The notes below the pieces were generated by a model, which was given only the letters and a program-made list of their open reading frames with translations, was not told the origin of the DNA and searched no databases. 64,000 bases of DNA. Source: SIG307 sp045596385. Its GTDB lineage: Bacteria > Bacillota > Clostridia > Lachnospirales > Lachnospiraceae. Below, piece after piece: positions 32,481 through 41,827 of this stretch. Where the stretch lies: NCBI GenBank assembly GCA_045596385.1, contig JAZOCC010000035.1, forward strand, positions 1 through 64,000. The letters are read 5' to 3'. The position numbers and the translations under genes are program-made. The stretch's first letter is position 1; every line of letters begins with the position of its first letter.

Positions 32481-33023
32481 CTATTTCCTGTCCATCCTCT
32501 TCAGTTCCTGATAGGCAAACAAGCCCGCCACAGTTTTGGAATCCGAAATTTCTCCGTGCATAATCTTTTCAATCAACTCTTCCAGAGAATACCGCTCAAT
32601 CGTCACATACTCATTATCATCAAGCGCAAGCTCTACATAGTCCGTTACCTTACAGTAAAACATATGAACCTTTTCATCGTTGTATGCCGGAGACGGCTGA
32701 ATCATAAGGAGCGGATATGCCTCTTCACATAAGGCTCCGGTTTCTTCCCGAAGTTCCCTGACAGCTGCCGTCATCGGTTCTTCGTCTTGGTTAATTCCGC
32801 CGGCCGGAAGTTCTAAAATCTCCCCGTCCGCACCCGGACGCCACTGACGAATCATCACAATCTTTCCGTCGTTATCTTCTGCCACCATGGCTGCCGCCCC
32901 GTTATGATGGATAAAATCCCAGTCGGCATAATTTCCGTTGGCAAAGGCCATGGAATCGGTGTACATGGAAATCCAGGCTCCTTTATAGACCAAGGAACGG
33001 TCGATACGTTTTATCTTTTCCAT
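32481..33023 (-). CDS. NUDIX hydrolase, ADP-ribose pyrophosphatase type
   Basis: A 180-residue NUDIX protein. The box GX5EX7REUXEEXGU is complete in GINQDEEPMTAAVRELREETG with its preceding Gly. The N-terminal WDFIHHNGAAAMVAE and the LELPAGG segment before the box are characteristic of ADP-ribose pyrophosphatases. It hydrolyses ADP-ribose or similar nucleoside diphosphate compounds in the cytoplasm. It begins 10 bp after proC and is probably co-transcribed with proC and the XerD-like gene. Confidence 0.9.
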   Translation of the reverse strand: MEKIKRIDRSLVYKGAWISMYTDSMAFANGNYADWDFIHHNGAAAMVAEDNDGKIVMIRQWRPGADGEILELPAGGINQDEEPMTAAVRELREETGALCEEAYPLLMIQPSPAYNDEKVHMFYCKVTDYVELALDDNEYVTIERYSLEELIEKIMHGEISDSKTVAGLFAYQELKRMDRK

Positions 33024-33033
33024 AGGTTACTCC

Positions 33034-33831
33034 TTACTTTTGCATGGACTTTACCTTATCAAAGGTGGCAATACAAGCTTCCATCACTGCACTACGGAAG
33101 CCGTTTTCCTCCAAGGCACGAATGCCTGCAATGGTGGTTCCGCCCGGGGTACAAACGTTGTCCTTGAGCTTTCCCGGGTGTTCGCCGGTCTCCAGTACCA
33201 TCTTCGCTGCACCCAGTACGGTCTGGGCTGTCATCTTATAGGCAGTGTCTCTCGGGATTCCGCAGCAAACCGCAGCATCCGCCATCGCCTCGATAAATAC
33301 ATACACAAATGCGGAAGAACTGCCGGAAGCCGGAATTGCCGCATCCTGTAAATTCTCCGGAAGTACCACATACTTACCGAAGGAATCGAAAAACTCGCCT
33401 ACAAGTCTCTTCTCCTCTGCGGTAAAATCGGAGCCCTCATCAAAGGTCACCGCAGACATGCCTTCCCCTACCATGGCCGGGGTATTCGGCATGACACGAA
33501 CCATCTTAACGTGTCCGCCCAAAGCCTCTTTTACGTAAGAAATTGTAATACCGGCAGCTACCGTCACAACAATAGCGCCCTCCTTTACCTTTCCCTTAAG
33601 CTCCGGAAGCACGGTATCATACACATACGGCTTAATCACAAGAACTACCATATCTGCCTGCGTAGCAAGCTCTGCATTGCTGTTACAATACACAGCACCT
33701 TCCGCTTTCCCTCGCTCCTTGTCAGATTCACTCATGCAGGTAAAAAGCACGTTTTCCCCGCCTACTACTTTTACTGCTCCCTGTAACATTGGGTATCCCA
33801 TGTTACCCGCTCCGATAATACCGATTTTCAT
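33034..33831 (-). CDS. proC: Pyrroline-5-carboxylate reductase
   Basis: A 265-residue enzyme catalysing the last step of proline synthesis. The Rossmann motif is MKIGIIGAGNMG. VRVMPNTPAMVGEGMSA and the C-terminal signature DNVCTPGGTTIAGIRALEENGFRSAVM are present. The start is placed at this ATG because the Rossmann strand begins there and AGGGAGAG lies just upstream. proB and proA are encoded about 20 kb away at 53.5-56 kb, so the window covers the full glutamate-to-proline route. Confidence 0.95.
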   Translation of the reverse strand: MKIGIIGAGNMGYPMLQGAVKVVGGENVLFTCMSESDKERGKAEGAVYCNSNAELATQADMVVLVIKPYVYDTVLPELKGKVKEGAIVVTVAAGITISYVKEALGGHVKMVRVMPNTPAMVGEGMSAVTFDEGSDFTAEEKRLVGEFFDSFGKYVVLPENLQDAAIPASGSSSAFVYVFIEAMADAAVCCGIPRDTAYKMTAQTVLGAAKMVLETGEHPGKLKDNVCTPGGTTIAGIRALEENGFRSAVMEACIATFDKVKSMQK

Positions 33832-33951
33832 AACTCTCCCTATATCCTGCTTTTCTGTGAAAAACGGATACTTTTCCTTTCTATTTTTTGTAATTACAGA
33901 TATTCTGTGTCTAAAATCTCCGTATTTTGGTTGACATAAATGTCTAAAAAA

Positions 33952-33980
33952 ATTGTAGCACACTACCGTTGTGAAGTCAA
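33952..33980 (-). promoter_or_regulatory. proC promoter
   Basis: TTGACT (complement of 33975-33980) and TACAAT (complement of 33952-33957) with a 17-bp spacer. An imperfect palindrome GACAT-AA-ATGTC (33933-33944) falls at the predicted start site. Confidence 0.65.
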
Positions 33981-34007
33981 ATATTTCCTGCAACATAAAA
34001 CTATAAC

Positions 34008-34046
34008 AAAAACGTACCCTTCGGAATACTTGAAAGGTACGTTTTT
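34008..34046 (-). terminator. Terminator of the blaI/giant sensor operon
   Basis: An 11-bp perfect stem, AAAAACGTACC with GGTACGTTTTT (34008-34018 with 34036-34046), around a 17-nt loop. It is symmetric, with T-runs in both directions, and lies about 20 bp after the stop of the giant gene. Confidence 0.8.
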
Positions 34047-34065
34047 CTTGTTTTAAGAAGGTTGA

Positions 34066-37000
34066 TTACATCCAATCCGGTTTCGGAATCTTCGTTACAT
34101 CTACCCAGATGGCCGGACGAATCAGTACATGCTGTTCCTTAATCGCCTCTTCCTCAAAGGAAATACTTCCGTCCGGCATTACTCTTGCAAATTGCACCTC
34201 CGAAAAATCTTCATCGGTGGTTCCGGTTACGGTAACAATCCATGGAACCGCTACATCCGTAAACTTAGCATTTTTATCCAGCCATGCACCCTTTTGTGCC
34301 GCAAAGGCAGTCGGAATCGTGATTCTGGCTTCTTCGGTCCGGAAATACGGTGTATCATCCTGACTTTTTCCATATAACACATCGTCGGTTTCCAATAAAA
34401 AGGTATAGCCCGGATACTGTGTCATCCCCCAAGGGAACTCCGCCAGAGATTCGTTCTTAATCGGATTGGTTTGTATCAGTGCCGCCCTCTCTTTTGCTGA
34501 AAATGCAGTCTCATAAAGCGTTCGGTTCATCATCCAATACAAATCATCCACATCATAATCCCCTATCGGTTGGTCTTTGTCCCAAAGTAAGATCTCAATA
34601 CCGTATTTGGATAAAAGCAACGCCCGGTCGCCGTCCCGTTCCAAAACCAGCCATTCTAACGGTTCTTTCCCGTTCCTATAATCTCCGTCCTGCTCATATG
34701 CTCCGAAAATCACGGAAGAGCTTGTTTGAGGGTCATGCGTAAAGCTGTTCGGCTTTGAAGCATATGGTGCATGATTCCAAGTAACACCGCCGTCCTCGGA
34801 CACAAAACAGGAGCTTTGGGATGTTGTACCGCTGATTTCAAACCAGCAAACAACCGTATCCTTCTCCGGAATCAATATCCTTGCGATGTTCCCTTCCGCT
34901 ACGGAAAAATCCTCTGCAACCATCCGCCAGCTTTTCCCGCTGTCATCACTGCGATAAATGTTGTAATACACACTTCCTGCCGCAGCCTCCTGCGGAAGAA
35001 AAGCAATTTGAACTCCGTCGGCTACATCAACACCTAAATTCGGAGAATCAATCTCGATTGCCTGACCGTCAATCAGAAATGTCTCGGTACTGTTTCCTGT
35101 ATATATTTGATGGATAACTGCACAGGCATTAACCCGTTCAAACTGCGCCTTGTCTATTGCGTCAAGAGGCTTGATTCCGTGTCCGTCAAACACGTCCATC
35201 CAACCGTCAGTGTAATCTATAGTGTAGTCCTTTGAATAATTCCCATAGAAAAACATCATGGAAAAGGGATATAAGTTTCCCTCCACTTCGCCAAAGGAAG
35301 TTTCAAATACTTCGTAATCGTTAATAATCAAGTATGCATATGGATATAAATTTTTCTCCAAATCGTGCTCTGATACAATGACCTCGATTTTTAAATTATC
35401 CCTATAACCGTTTCGTTTTAAATCGGAGTATATTGAGGAAATCTCATTGGTCAAATCTACCGGATTTCCATAGGCAGGTTTTTTCGTAGCCGGTACATAG
35501 ACTTTATCGCTTCCGATACTTACAATTTCACCGTTCTCCAATCTTTCCCTCATAATGTCTGTTCTCTGCGCAACAATCCGAGTCGGAGATGTCGCGACGT
35601 AATACTTTTCCGGTTTAAATTCAACCCAATATTCTGTATCCTTAATTACGGTTTTTAAGTATACATACTTTGTCTTAACGTCTTTTGTGCTACTATAAAG
35701 CTCATAGGAACATGTATAGCTCTCCTGCGGATACTGTGACGGATACAACCATGCCTGATGATTCAGATACTCTAAAAATACAGTTTTAATTTCTTCGTAG
35801 TTGAAGCGCGCCGGTAATTCCTTTACGATTTCCGGCACTGCTCCCGCCATCAGCACTGTTCCGTCTTTTGTAATGCCGATAGTCACTTTACCGTTGGTAT
35901 TGACTGCAATCACATCGGTCCAGTCGTCCACGTCGCACTGTCCCACATCACTTCGTCCAGGACACACCGCAACCACCGTACCGTCACCTCTTAAGCCGAC
36001 TACGGTCTCGTTCCCGACCGCAATTTTAACGATGCCGCTCCATTGTTCGATGGTATTTATCAGATACTCCTGCTCCACACCCTCGGAAATCACAGTGCCA
36101 TCGAGTTTCAGACCTACAAAGAAATTGTAACCGGCTGCAATTTGTTTCAGCTTTTCCGGCCAGGTGTCCAGCTTTTTCTTGCGTAATACATCACTAACTT
36201 CTGTCATTACAAGAGTACCGTCTGCTTTCAGCCCCATAATGTGACCGTTCGCTTCCGCAATTTGTACAATGTCTGCAAACGGTTCCGTCCACTTACTTCT
36301 CGGATACACATAACCGTCGTCGCATAATGCCGTGTATCCGCTATACGGATAGGTACTGAACACCTGTCTTACACCGGACATCTCCTCGAAGTCTCTTGCA
36401 ATCCCATCCTGTGGTCCTCCAAGACCATAGGTTCCTCCGTTGTCCGCGGCGTCTTTTGCTACTTGGTTGCAATATTCCGTCAGCTCCTCTGACGTCATGT
36501 GGTACGACACGGAAAGCTTGCCATCTTCATCAATGGCCACCAATCGATACGGGTCTGTACCCAGTGCTTTGTAGGTTTTTGATGTATCAATCCCACCTGT
36601 AGCACCTACCGTATCATTATCGCTTCGATAAGAAGTATCATACAACACATGTACCTTCCCATCTTCATCCAGATAGGCCGCATACTCGTCGCCGATGGCA
36701 ATGGAAAGGTTGGTGGTTTCGATTTTTTTTGCCAAATGACCCGTTATCGACGATGTATCTGCCTTTTCCTCAGAGGATTCGGATGAATTTCCTGATAAAC
36801 CCGACAAATCAACCAAAATGGCAGGACGTGTCAGTACCCCGATAGAATCATAATCAATATAATCGCTGTCCTTATTGACTGTGCCGTCTGCATTTACCCA
36901 GGAGTCATACATTTTGTCTTCTCCGGCACGCAATAACCAATGAGCATTAATATTTCCCCACCATGAAAATTCACAATTACTGTATATCCATGCGGAAGAT

Positions 37001-40000
37001 CGCATCGGTGTCGGGAGTGTCATTCGGGCCGCATCATCCTTAAAATACGGCGTTCCGTCCTGCGTTTTTCCTTCCAACACTTCCGATTCACTGAGTAAAA
37101 ATACAAACTCTTCGGTAACAAGCTCGTCCCCTGTCACATTCGGAGTAGTGTTCGCTGTCTTTACAATCCGTTTCCGTTCCTCCGGAGAGAATGCATCGAC
37201 ATAAAAATTCTCGTTTAAATATCTTCTAGCCCTACAATCCTCCCAGGAATCAAACTCACTTAAATCATATAATTCCGACAACAAACCAAATCTGCTCAAA
37301 AGCAGCACCTTATCCCCTACCCGGTCCAGTACAAGCCATTCTATCGGCTCCTTACCGTTTTCAAGTTCAAAGTCCTGTTCATAGGACCCGAATATCACCG
37401 AGGTTCCTACCGCAGCATCCGCCAAATCCACTTTCGGTTTGTCCGCCTGCTCCGGCATTGACCATGTAGCTCCTCCGTCCTCGGAGAAATAACAAGTGCT
37501 GTGATAGGTACTTCCGATAAGATTGAAATAGCATACCACATGCGCCTCGTCCGGCACTTTAATGACCGCAAGTTCCCTTGCCTCCGTCTCAAACTTTGCG
37601 ACCGGATTCCAGTTCTTTCCGCCGTCTGTGGTACGGTAAATCGAATACCGGGAAATATCCCCAACGGTTTCCTGAGGCACAAAGGCAATGCCGATGTCGG
37701 TTTGCACGTCAATTTCCACATTTTGTTTCGGAAGAGTTATTTCTTTTCCTTCAACGGTAATCGTCACGGAAAAATCCGGTTCATACACATAATGTAGCAC
37801 CGCACAAGACTTCACCCGCTCCAACTGTGTTTTATCCACGGACGCCAGCGGCACAATGCTTCTTCCGTCAAACTCCTCCGGAATATAAGAAATATGTTCT
37901 TCGAAATGCTCTTGTAATGAAAAGTCTTTTGAAAAATTATCCGAACAAAAGCTTGCATATAACCCCTTGTATTTCGTAAAGCTTGTCTCATACACAAAGG
38001 AATCGTTGATGATAATATACGCGTGCGGATACAACTTCTTTTCCATGTCAAACTCGGAAATCCAAGCCTCCAGCTTAATAACATCAATCTCCTTCTCGTC
38101 TTTTCGTAAATATCCGTTTTTGCAAAGTTCCTCGCAAATCAAAGCGATACTTTCTTTATAACCGACCGCATCCACATCGGTATTTTTATGATATTCCGGC
38201 GCACTCGTAGCCGGCATCTTTATTTTATCGGTTCCCAGATGAGTAATCGCTTCTAAGGAAAGCAAACTCTCGACGGATTCGGCATCCATAGGAAGGATGG
38301 TAAGCGGAGCCGCCTCGTCCAGATATGCGGTCGGGGTACATAAGTACCACATCTCTTTCCCGTTCTCATTTACCTGTAAATAAACTCGTTTCATCTTAGA
38401 GTCTGTGGTACTGTATACATCAAAGGTACTCTCCCACTTTTCCTGTGTATGCTCCGCCGGATATAAATACGCCTGATGATTCAGATACTCAGACAGGGCT
38501 TCTTTTACCTCTTTATATTTATAGCGATCCGGAAGCCTGGAGGAAAGAAATAGTGAGCCCTTTTTATCGTTTTCCTTATTCTTCTTCGCATTCTTTTCCG
38601 CAATTTCATCCAAATCTCCCAGTTCCACCCAGATAGCCGGACGTACGCCCTTTTCATCATAGTATGTATTACCGATTGTATTGTAAGCAGTTGTATCAAG
38701 GCTTCCGTCAATAGAGATTCCCGCAACTACAAGATAAGGATTCTCTTTCTTTTCGTCATACGATCTGTATTCTACCCGCGATGATGCACGTAACCAATAG
38801 GCAGCGTATGGCATATCATCAAAATCATTTACAGAACCCGAAGCGTTGTGAGTCAACTGTTCTTCCTCATACACGCCTCTGACCATACGTTCCGCATCGG
38901 TTTGGAAGTATCCGTCAAAGGTAAACGCTGCACTTTCCGGAGCCTTTTCCGTATAAAAATAGTCTCCTGATAACATATCCTCCATGGACGGTAAAAACAC
39001 CTTATCCTCTGTATATTCATACTCGGCAAGGACATTCCACGGATTCCATACATTTTCCAAAAGAGTCGTGGCAATGCGCTGCTTTTCTTCAGCATTAAAC
39101 GCGTTCTCGTAAAACGTCCCGTTTAACCATTCCCGCAAGGTACAATTCTTCCAGGTGATTTCTTCTTCGTATTTATGATACGGCATATTATCTAAGACAT
39201 ATTTGCTGAGAAGCAGCGCTTTGTCATCCTTTACGTCAAGAACATACCATTCGATAGGCTCTGCACCGTCATTGATATCCTTGTTTTGCTCATAAACACC
39301 AAACTCTACCACATATCCCGGCTTTGCATCTGTTAAGGATACCGTATCAACAAAACGTCCGCTTCTTGTATGCAGCGAAGCATCCGTATTCTCTGTCTCC
39401 TCCTCCGAAGCCGTGCCGGAAATAATCTCATATTCTGCATGGTCAAGCGAAATACGCATTGCCGGACGAATAGCACATCCGCTGTAATCGTTACTTACCT
39501 CGAGAGACAATTTGCCGTTGGTATCGACTCTGCAAACAGAAGTATAATTGACGCCCAAGGTGCGCAATAACCACGGACCGGCTGGCGTTCCGTCTTCTGT
39601 TTTTCCTTCCCATGCTCCTTGTGCCTTTGCATAAGCGGTTAACGTCGTAATGCCGGCTTTACTGCGGTATTCCGACTCGTCTATACCCCCTTCCGGTTTG
39701 AAAATCCGGTATAACTCATCAATACTGAGAAGATATATCTTATCTTCGGTCACAATTCCGTCCTTCACATTGTAAGAGGAACTGCTATGATTCTCTAATC
39801 TTGTAGAAATTATATTTTTTCTTTCTTTTTCGCTGAATGCGCTCGAAAAAAATTCTGAATTCAACCAGCTTCGTAACGAACAATCCGCCCAGTAGATTCC
39901 TTTCGTCCCGTCCTCATGATACGGCTTTGCATCCAGTCCGTATTTGCTGAGCAGAGTTGCCGTTCCGTCAAAGACATCCACCACAATCCATTCAATAGGC

Positions 40001-41244
40001 TCGGCACCGTTTTCCGACACATTGTCCTGTTCATAGGTACCGAAGGTAATGATATCTCCCGGCTTTGGCAGCTCCGCTTTTTTCTCCGGGTTCGTAAGGA
40101 AACATACCGCCAATACCGTACAAGCTACTACGGAAACAATCATAATCCAAAACGCCGGCTTTTTATAATGAAGCACCGACTTTATGCGCCCTTTTACCCC
40201 GTTTTCTCCGAAGGCTAACGGGCAGGCGGATATCATTTTCCGGGATACGCTGCAATTAATGAGAGCCGTGGAATAGGCCTTCTTCTGCTCTATGCCCAGT
40301 TTTTTGATGACCTTTTCGTCACAAGCAAACTCGATATCCTTGCACAAAAGGATATACGCCACCCACAAAAGCGGATGAAACCAATAGACACTCAGTAACA
40401 GAAAACCGAGAGGCTTCCAAATGTAGTCCAAACGTTTCAGATGCGCCCTTTCATGGGCTAATACATAATCACGGTCTGACTCCGAAATATCCGACGGCAG
40501 ATATATCCTCGGGCGAATCACGCCTAAAATAAACGGGCTGTCAATGCTGTCACATCTGCGAACATTTTTCTCATATAATGCAGACTCTTTTACCTTCCGG
40601 AAAATCCGCAGATAGCTGAACAACATGTAGAACAGCATTCCTACGACACCCACAATCCAAAGTGTACCTAATATCACATAAACAGAAGGCTTATGACCAG
40701 CCTGTTCTGCAGAATGAACTAAGGTATAGGTGTTGGTAACACCGTCTTCTGTGGTTTCCGTATACGACCCATGGGACTCCAATTCCTCCATAATCTCATT
40801 TGGAAGCTTGGTTTCTTCAGGGTCGATTTCCTGAATAAAATAATCAACCGCATCCGGATTTTCTGTATCAATCGGTCCCGAAACCACCGATACGATTACA
40901 TTTTCCGATTGTTTTTCCAATCCGTCTATATAGGTTTGATAGTCTTCCGCAAACTTTTTTTCTTTCTCAGGATCTGTAATCCCCGAAAAAGTCGGTGGTT
41001 CCACAGGAGCCGGATCTTCCGAAAATAACGTTTCCCCTGTCATGGGCTCCGGATTCCGAATCAAGCTGAAACTACTCTCAAAGGTCACCGGACAAATAAG
41101 ACGAACCGCCACCAGCGCCCAAAGTATCGGAAATAACGCCTTTGGGGCCTTTTTCTTAAAAATAAGGCGTACCAATAACACCGCCAGCACAATCCATCCG
41201 GCCGTGAGACTCATATTTAATATCTTAACAAATACTGCTCCCAT
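34066..41244 (-). CDS. Giant BlaR1-like M56 metalloprotease with modular extracellular region
   Basis: One unbroken 2392-residue frame. Residues 1-385 are a BlaR1/MecR1-type M56 protease: membrane helices at about 12-30, 36-52, 187-213 and 363-384, zinc motif H264-E-R-A-H268 and third ligand E305 in DIEFACDE. The rest should be extracellular. It holds DUF6273-like domains at about 396-605, 643-880, 1278-1485 and 2174-2390, each with FGxYEQ, EPIEW-x-VLD, a LLLSK/R-like strand and a final RPAxW. A second module (about 905-1265 and 1812-2165) starts Y-x-E-[IV]K...EYLNHQAxLYP and carries two Asp-boxes per copy (TTDGGKNW, SEDGGATW; SDDSGKSW, SEDGGVTW). About 1510-1810 is RCC1-like (GLKADGT, GLKLDGT, GLRGDGT, GQCDVDDWTDV). 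No penicillin-binding SxxK/KTG sensor is seen. Encoded 3 bp after blaI. Confidence 0.88.
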   Translation of the reverse strand: MGAVFVKILNMSLTAGWIVLAVLLVRLIFKKKAPKALFPILWALVAVRLICPVTFESSFSLIRNPEPMTGETLFSEDPAPVEPPTFSGITDPEKEKKFAEDYQTYIDGLEKQSENVIVSVVSGPIDTENPDAVDYFIQEIDPEETKLPNEIMEELESHGSYTETTEDGVTNTYTLVHSAEQAGHKPSVYVILGTLWIVGVVGMLFYMLFSYLRIFRKVKESALYEKNVRRCDSIDSPFILGVIRPRIYLPSDISESDRDYVLAHERAHLKRLDYIWKPLGFLLLSVYWFHPLLWVAYILLCKDIEFACDEKVIKKLGIEQKKAYSTALINCSVSRKMISACPLAFGENGVKGRIKSVLHYKKPAFWIMIVSVVACTVLAVCFLTNPEKKAELPKPGDIITFGTYEQDNVSENGAEPIEWIVVDVFDGTATLLSKYGLDAKPYHEDGTKGIYWADCSLRSWLNSEFFSSAFSEKERKNIISTRLENHSSSSYNVKDGIVTEDKIYLLSIDELYRIFKPEGGIDESEYRSKAGITTLTAYAKAQGAWEGKTEDGTPAGPWLLRTLGVNYTSVCRVDTNGKLSLEVSNDYSGCAIRPAMRISLDHAEYEIISGTASEEETENTDASLHTRSGRFVDTVSLTDAKPGYVVEFGVYEQNKDINDGAEPIEWYVLDVKDDKALLLSKYVLDNMPYHKYEEEITWKNCTLREWLNGTFYENAFNAEEKQRIATTLLENVWNPWNVLAEYEYTEDKVFLPSMEDMLSGDYFYTEKAPESAAFTFDGYFQTDAERMVRGVYEEEQLTHNASGSVNDFDDMPYAAYWLRASSRVEYRSYDEKKENPYLVVAGISIDGSLDTTAYNTIGNTYYDEKGVRPAIWVELGDLDEIAEKNAKKNKENDKKGSLFLSSRLPDRYKYKEVKEALSEYLNHQAYLYPAEHTQEKWESTFDVYSTTDSKMKRVYLQVNENGKEMWYLCTPTAYLDEAAPLTILPMDAESVESLLSLEAITHLGTDKIKMPATSAPEYHKNTDVDAVGYKESIALICEELCKNGYLRKDEKEIDVIKLEAWISEFDMEKKLYPHAYIIINDSFVYETSFTKYKGLYASFCSDNFSKDFSLQEHFEEHISYIPEEFDGRSIVPLASVDKTQLERVKSCAVLHYVYEPDFSVTITVEGKEITLPKQNVEIDVQTDIGIAFVPQETVGDISRYSIYRTTDGGKNWNPVAKFETEARELAVIKVPDEAHVVCYFNLIGSTYHSTCYFSEDGGATWSMPEQADKPKVDLADAAVGTSVIFGSYEQDFELENGKEPIEWLVLDRVGDKVLLLSRFGLLSELYDLSEFDSWEDCRARRYLNENFYVDAFSPEERKRIVKTANTTPNVTGDELVTEEFVFLLSESEVLEGKTQDGTPYFKDDAARMTLPTPMRSSAWIYSNCEFSWWGNINAHWLLRAGEDKMYDSWVNADGTVNKDSDYIDYDSIGVLTRPAILVDLSGLSGNSSESSEEKADTSSITGHLAKKIETTNLSIAIGDEYAAYLDEDGKVHVLYDTSYRSDNDTVGATGGIDTSKTYKALGTDPYRLVAIDEDGKLSVSYHMTSEELTEYCNQVAKDAADNGGTYGLGGPQDGIARDFEEMSGVRQVFSTYPYSGYTALCDDGYVYPRSKWTEPFADIVQIAEANGHIMGLKADGTLVMTEVSDVLRKKKLDTWPEKLKQIAAGYNFFVGLKLDGTVISEGVEQEYLINTIEQWSGIVKIAVGNETVVGLRGDGTVVAVCPGRSDVGQCDVDDWTDVIAVNTNGKVTIGITKDGTVLMAGAVPEIVKELPARFNYEEIKTVFLEYLNHQAWLYPSQYPQESYTCSYELYSSTKDVKTKYVYLKTVIKDTEYWVEFKPEKYYVATSPTRIVAQRTDIMRERLENGEIVSIGSDKVYVPATKKPAYGNPVDLTNEISSIYSDLKRNGYRDNLKIEVIVSEHDLEKNLYPYAYLIINDYEVFETSFGEVEGNLYPFSMMFFYGNYSKDYTIDYTDGWMDVFDGHGIKPLDAIDKAQFERVNACAVIHQIYTGNSTETFLIDGQAIEIDSPNLGVDVADGVQIAFLPQEAAAGSVYYNIYRSDDSGKSWRMVAEDFSVAEGNIARILIPEKDTVVCWFEISGTTSQSSCFVSEDGGVTWNHAPYASKPNSFTHDPQTSSSVIFGAYEQDGDYRNGKEPLEWLVLERDGDRALLLSKYGIEILLWDKDQPIGDYDVDDLYWMMNRTLYETAFSAKERAALIQTNPIKNESLAEFPWGMTQYPGYTFLLETDDVLYGKSQDDTPYFRTEEARITIPTAFAAQKGAWLDKNAKFTDVAVPWIVTVTGTTDEDFSEVQFARVMPDGSISFEEEAIKEQHVLIRPAIWVDVTKIPKPDWM

Positions 41245-41247
41245 ATC

Positions 41248-41613
41248 CTACTCCTCCTCATATTCCGCTACCATACGCCGCAGCTCGTCAACCTCCGCTT
41301 TTGATAACTTTCCTCTTCTGGAGGTAAACGCCGCCAGAAAGGCCGGCAGAGACCCTGCAAAGGTGTCCTGTACAAACTGTTCGCTTTGCATTGCAAAGAA
41401 CTCGTCACGCTTGATAATAGACGTCACGATACAGTTATTATTTTCAAAGATTCCCTTGTCACAAAGACGCTTTAACACCGTATACGTCGTAGACTTCTTC
41501 CAGTCCAGTTTCTCTTCCGCCAAACGCACCAGTTCTCTGGAATGTACCGGCTCCATCTCCCAGATCATATCGGCAAATTGCGATTCCACCGCACCCATTT
41601 GTAATTCTGCCAT
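41248..41613 (-). CDS. blaI: BlaI/MecI-family transcriptional repressor
   Basis: A 121-residue winged-helix repressor. The N-terminal DNA-binding domain reads GAVESQFADMIWEMEPVHSRELVRLAEEKLDWKKSTTYTVLKRLCDKGIFE. A helical dimerisation tail (about 80-121) contains the region cleaved in relatives (FAMQSEQFVQDTFAGSLPAFLAAF). In BlaI/BlaR1 systems the repressor is inactivated by proteolysis after the membrane sensor is triggered. Two matching dyads overlap its promoter, implying autoregulation. AGGAGGG precedes the ATG. The M56 protease gene follows 3 bp after the stop. Confidence 0.92.
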   Translation of the reverse strand: MAELQMGAVESQFADMIWEMEPVHSRELVRLAEEKLDWKKSTTYTVLKRLCDKGIFENNNCIVTSIIKRDEFFAMQSEQFVQDTFAGSLPAFLAAFTSRRGKLSKAEVDELRRMVAEYEEE

Positions 41614-41630
41614 AGATAACCCTCCTTACT

Positions 41631-41683
41631 CGACATCATGTAGATTGCAATTCCAGTCTACATCATGTGGAGTGTTTTGTCAA
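41631..41683 (-). promoter_or_regulatory. blaI operon promoter with two BlaI-type operators
   Basis: TTGACA (complement of 41678-41683) and TAGACT (complement of 41655-41660) with a 17-bp spacer. Two related dyads with core TACATCATGTA occur: CTACATCATGTGG (41658-41670), covering the spacer and -10, and CGACATCATGTAG (41631-41643), just after the start site. Centres are 27 bp apart. BlaI/MecI operators are TACA/TGTA dyads placed in the same way, so repression by the adjacent gene product is the obvious inference. Confidence 0.8.
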
Positions 41684-41719
41684 GCAGTAATTCCATTTTT
41701 TCTGAATATCTTTCACAAC

Positions 41720-41780
41720 AAAAAAGAACCGTCATAGCAGGCACTTACCGCTTTAAATTTGCCCCTTGACCGTTCTTTTA
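41720..41780 (-). terminator. Terminator of the response regulator/kinase operon
   Basis: AAGAACGGTCA pairs with TGACGGTTCTT with one mismatch (41770-41780 region with 41724-41735) around a long loop. TTTTTTG follows on the minus strand. Confidence 0.6.
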
Positions 41781-41827
41781 TGATATAAGATGTTTTAATT
41801 GTCACTGTGCCGTTCCTGCAAAATCGC

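Noticed and set aside
35815..36717. RCC1-like segment read as a BLIP-II beta-lactamase inhibitor domain
   Set aside because: BLIP-II shares the RCC1-type repeat, but the match is only to the generic GLKxDGT/WTDV pattern; claiming beta-lactamase inhibition would be unsupported.
34066..41244. The 7.2-kb frame as an artefactual joining of several genes
   Set aside because: The frame is continuous, domains follow one another with short linkers, no internal start has a convincing ribosome site in the parts examined, and the end coincides with a strong terminator.
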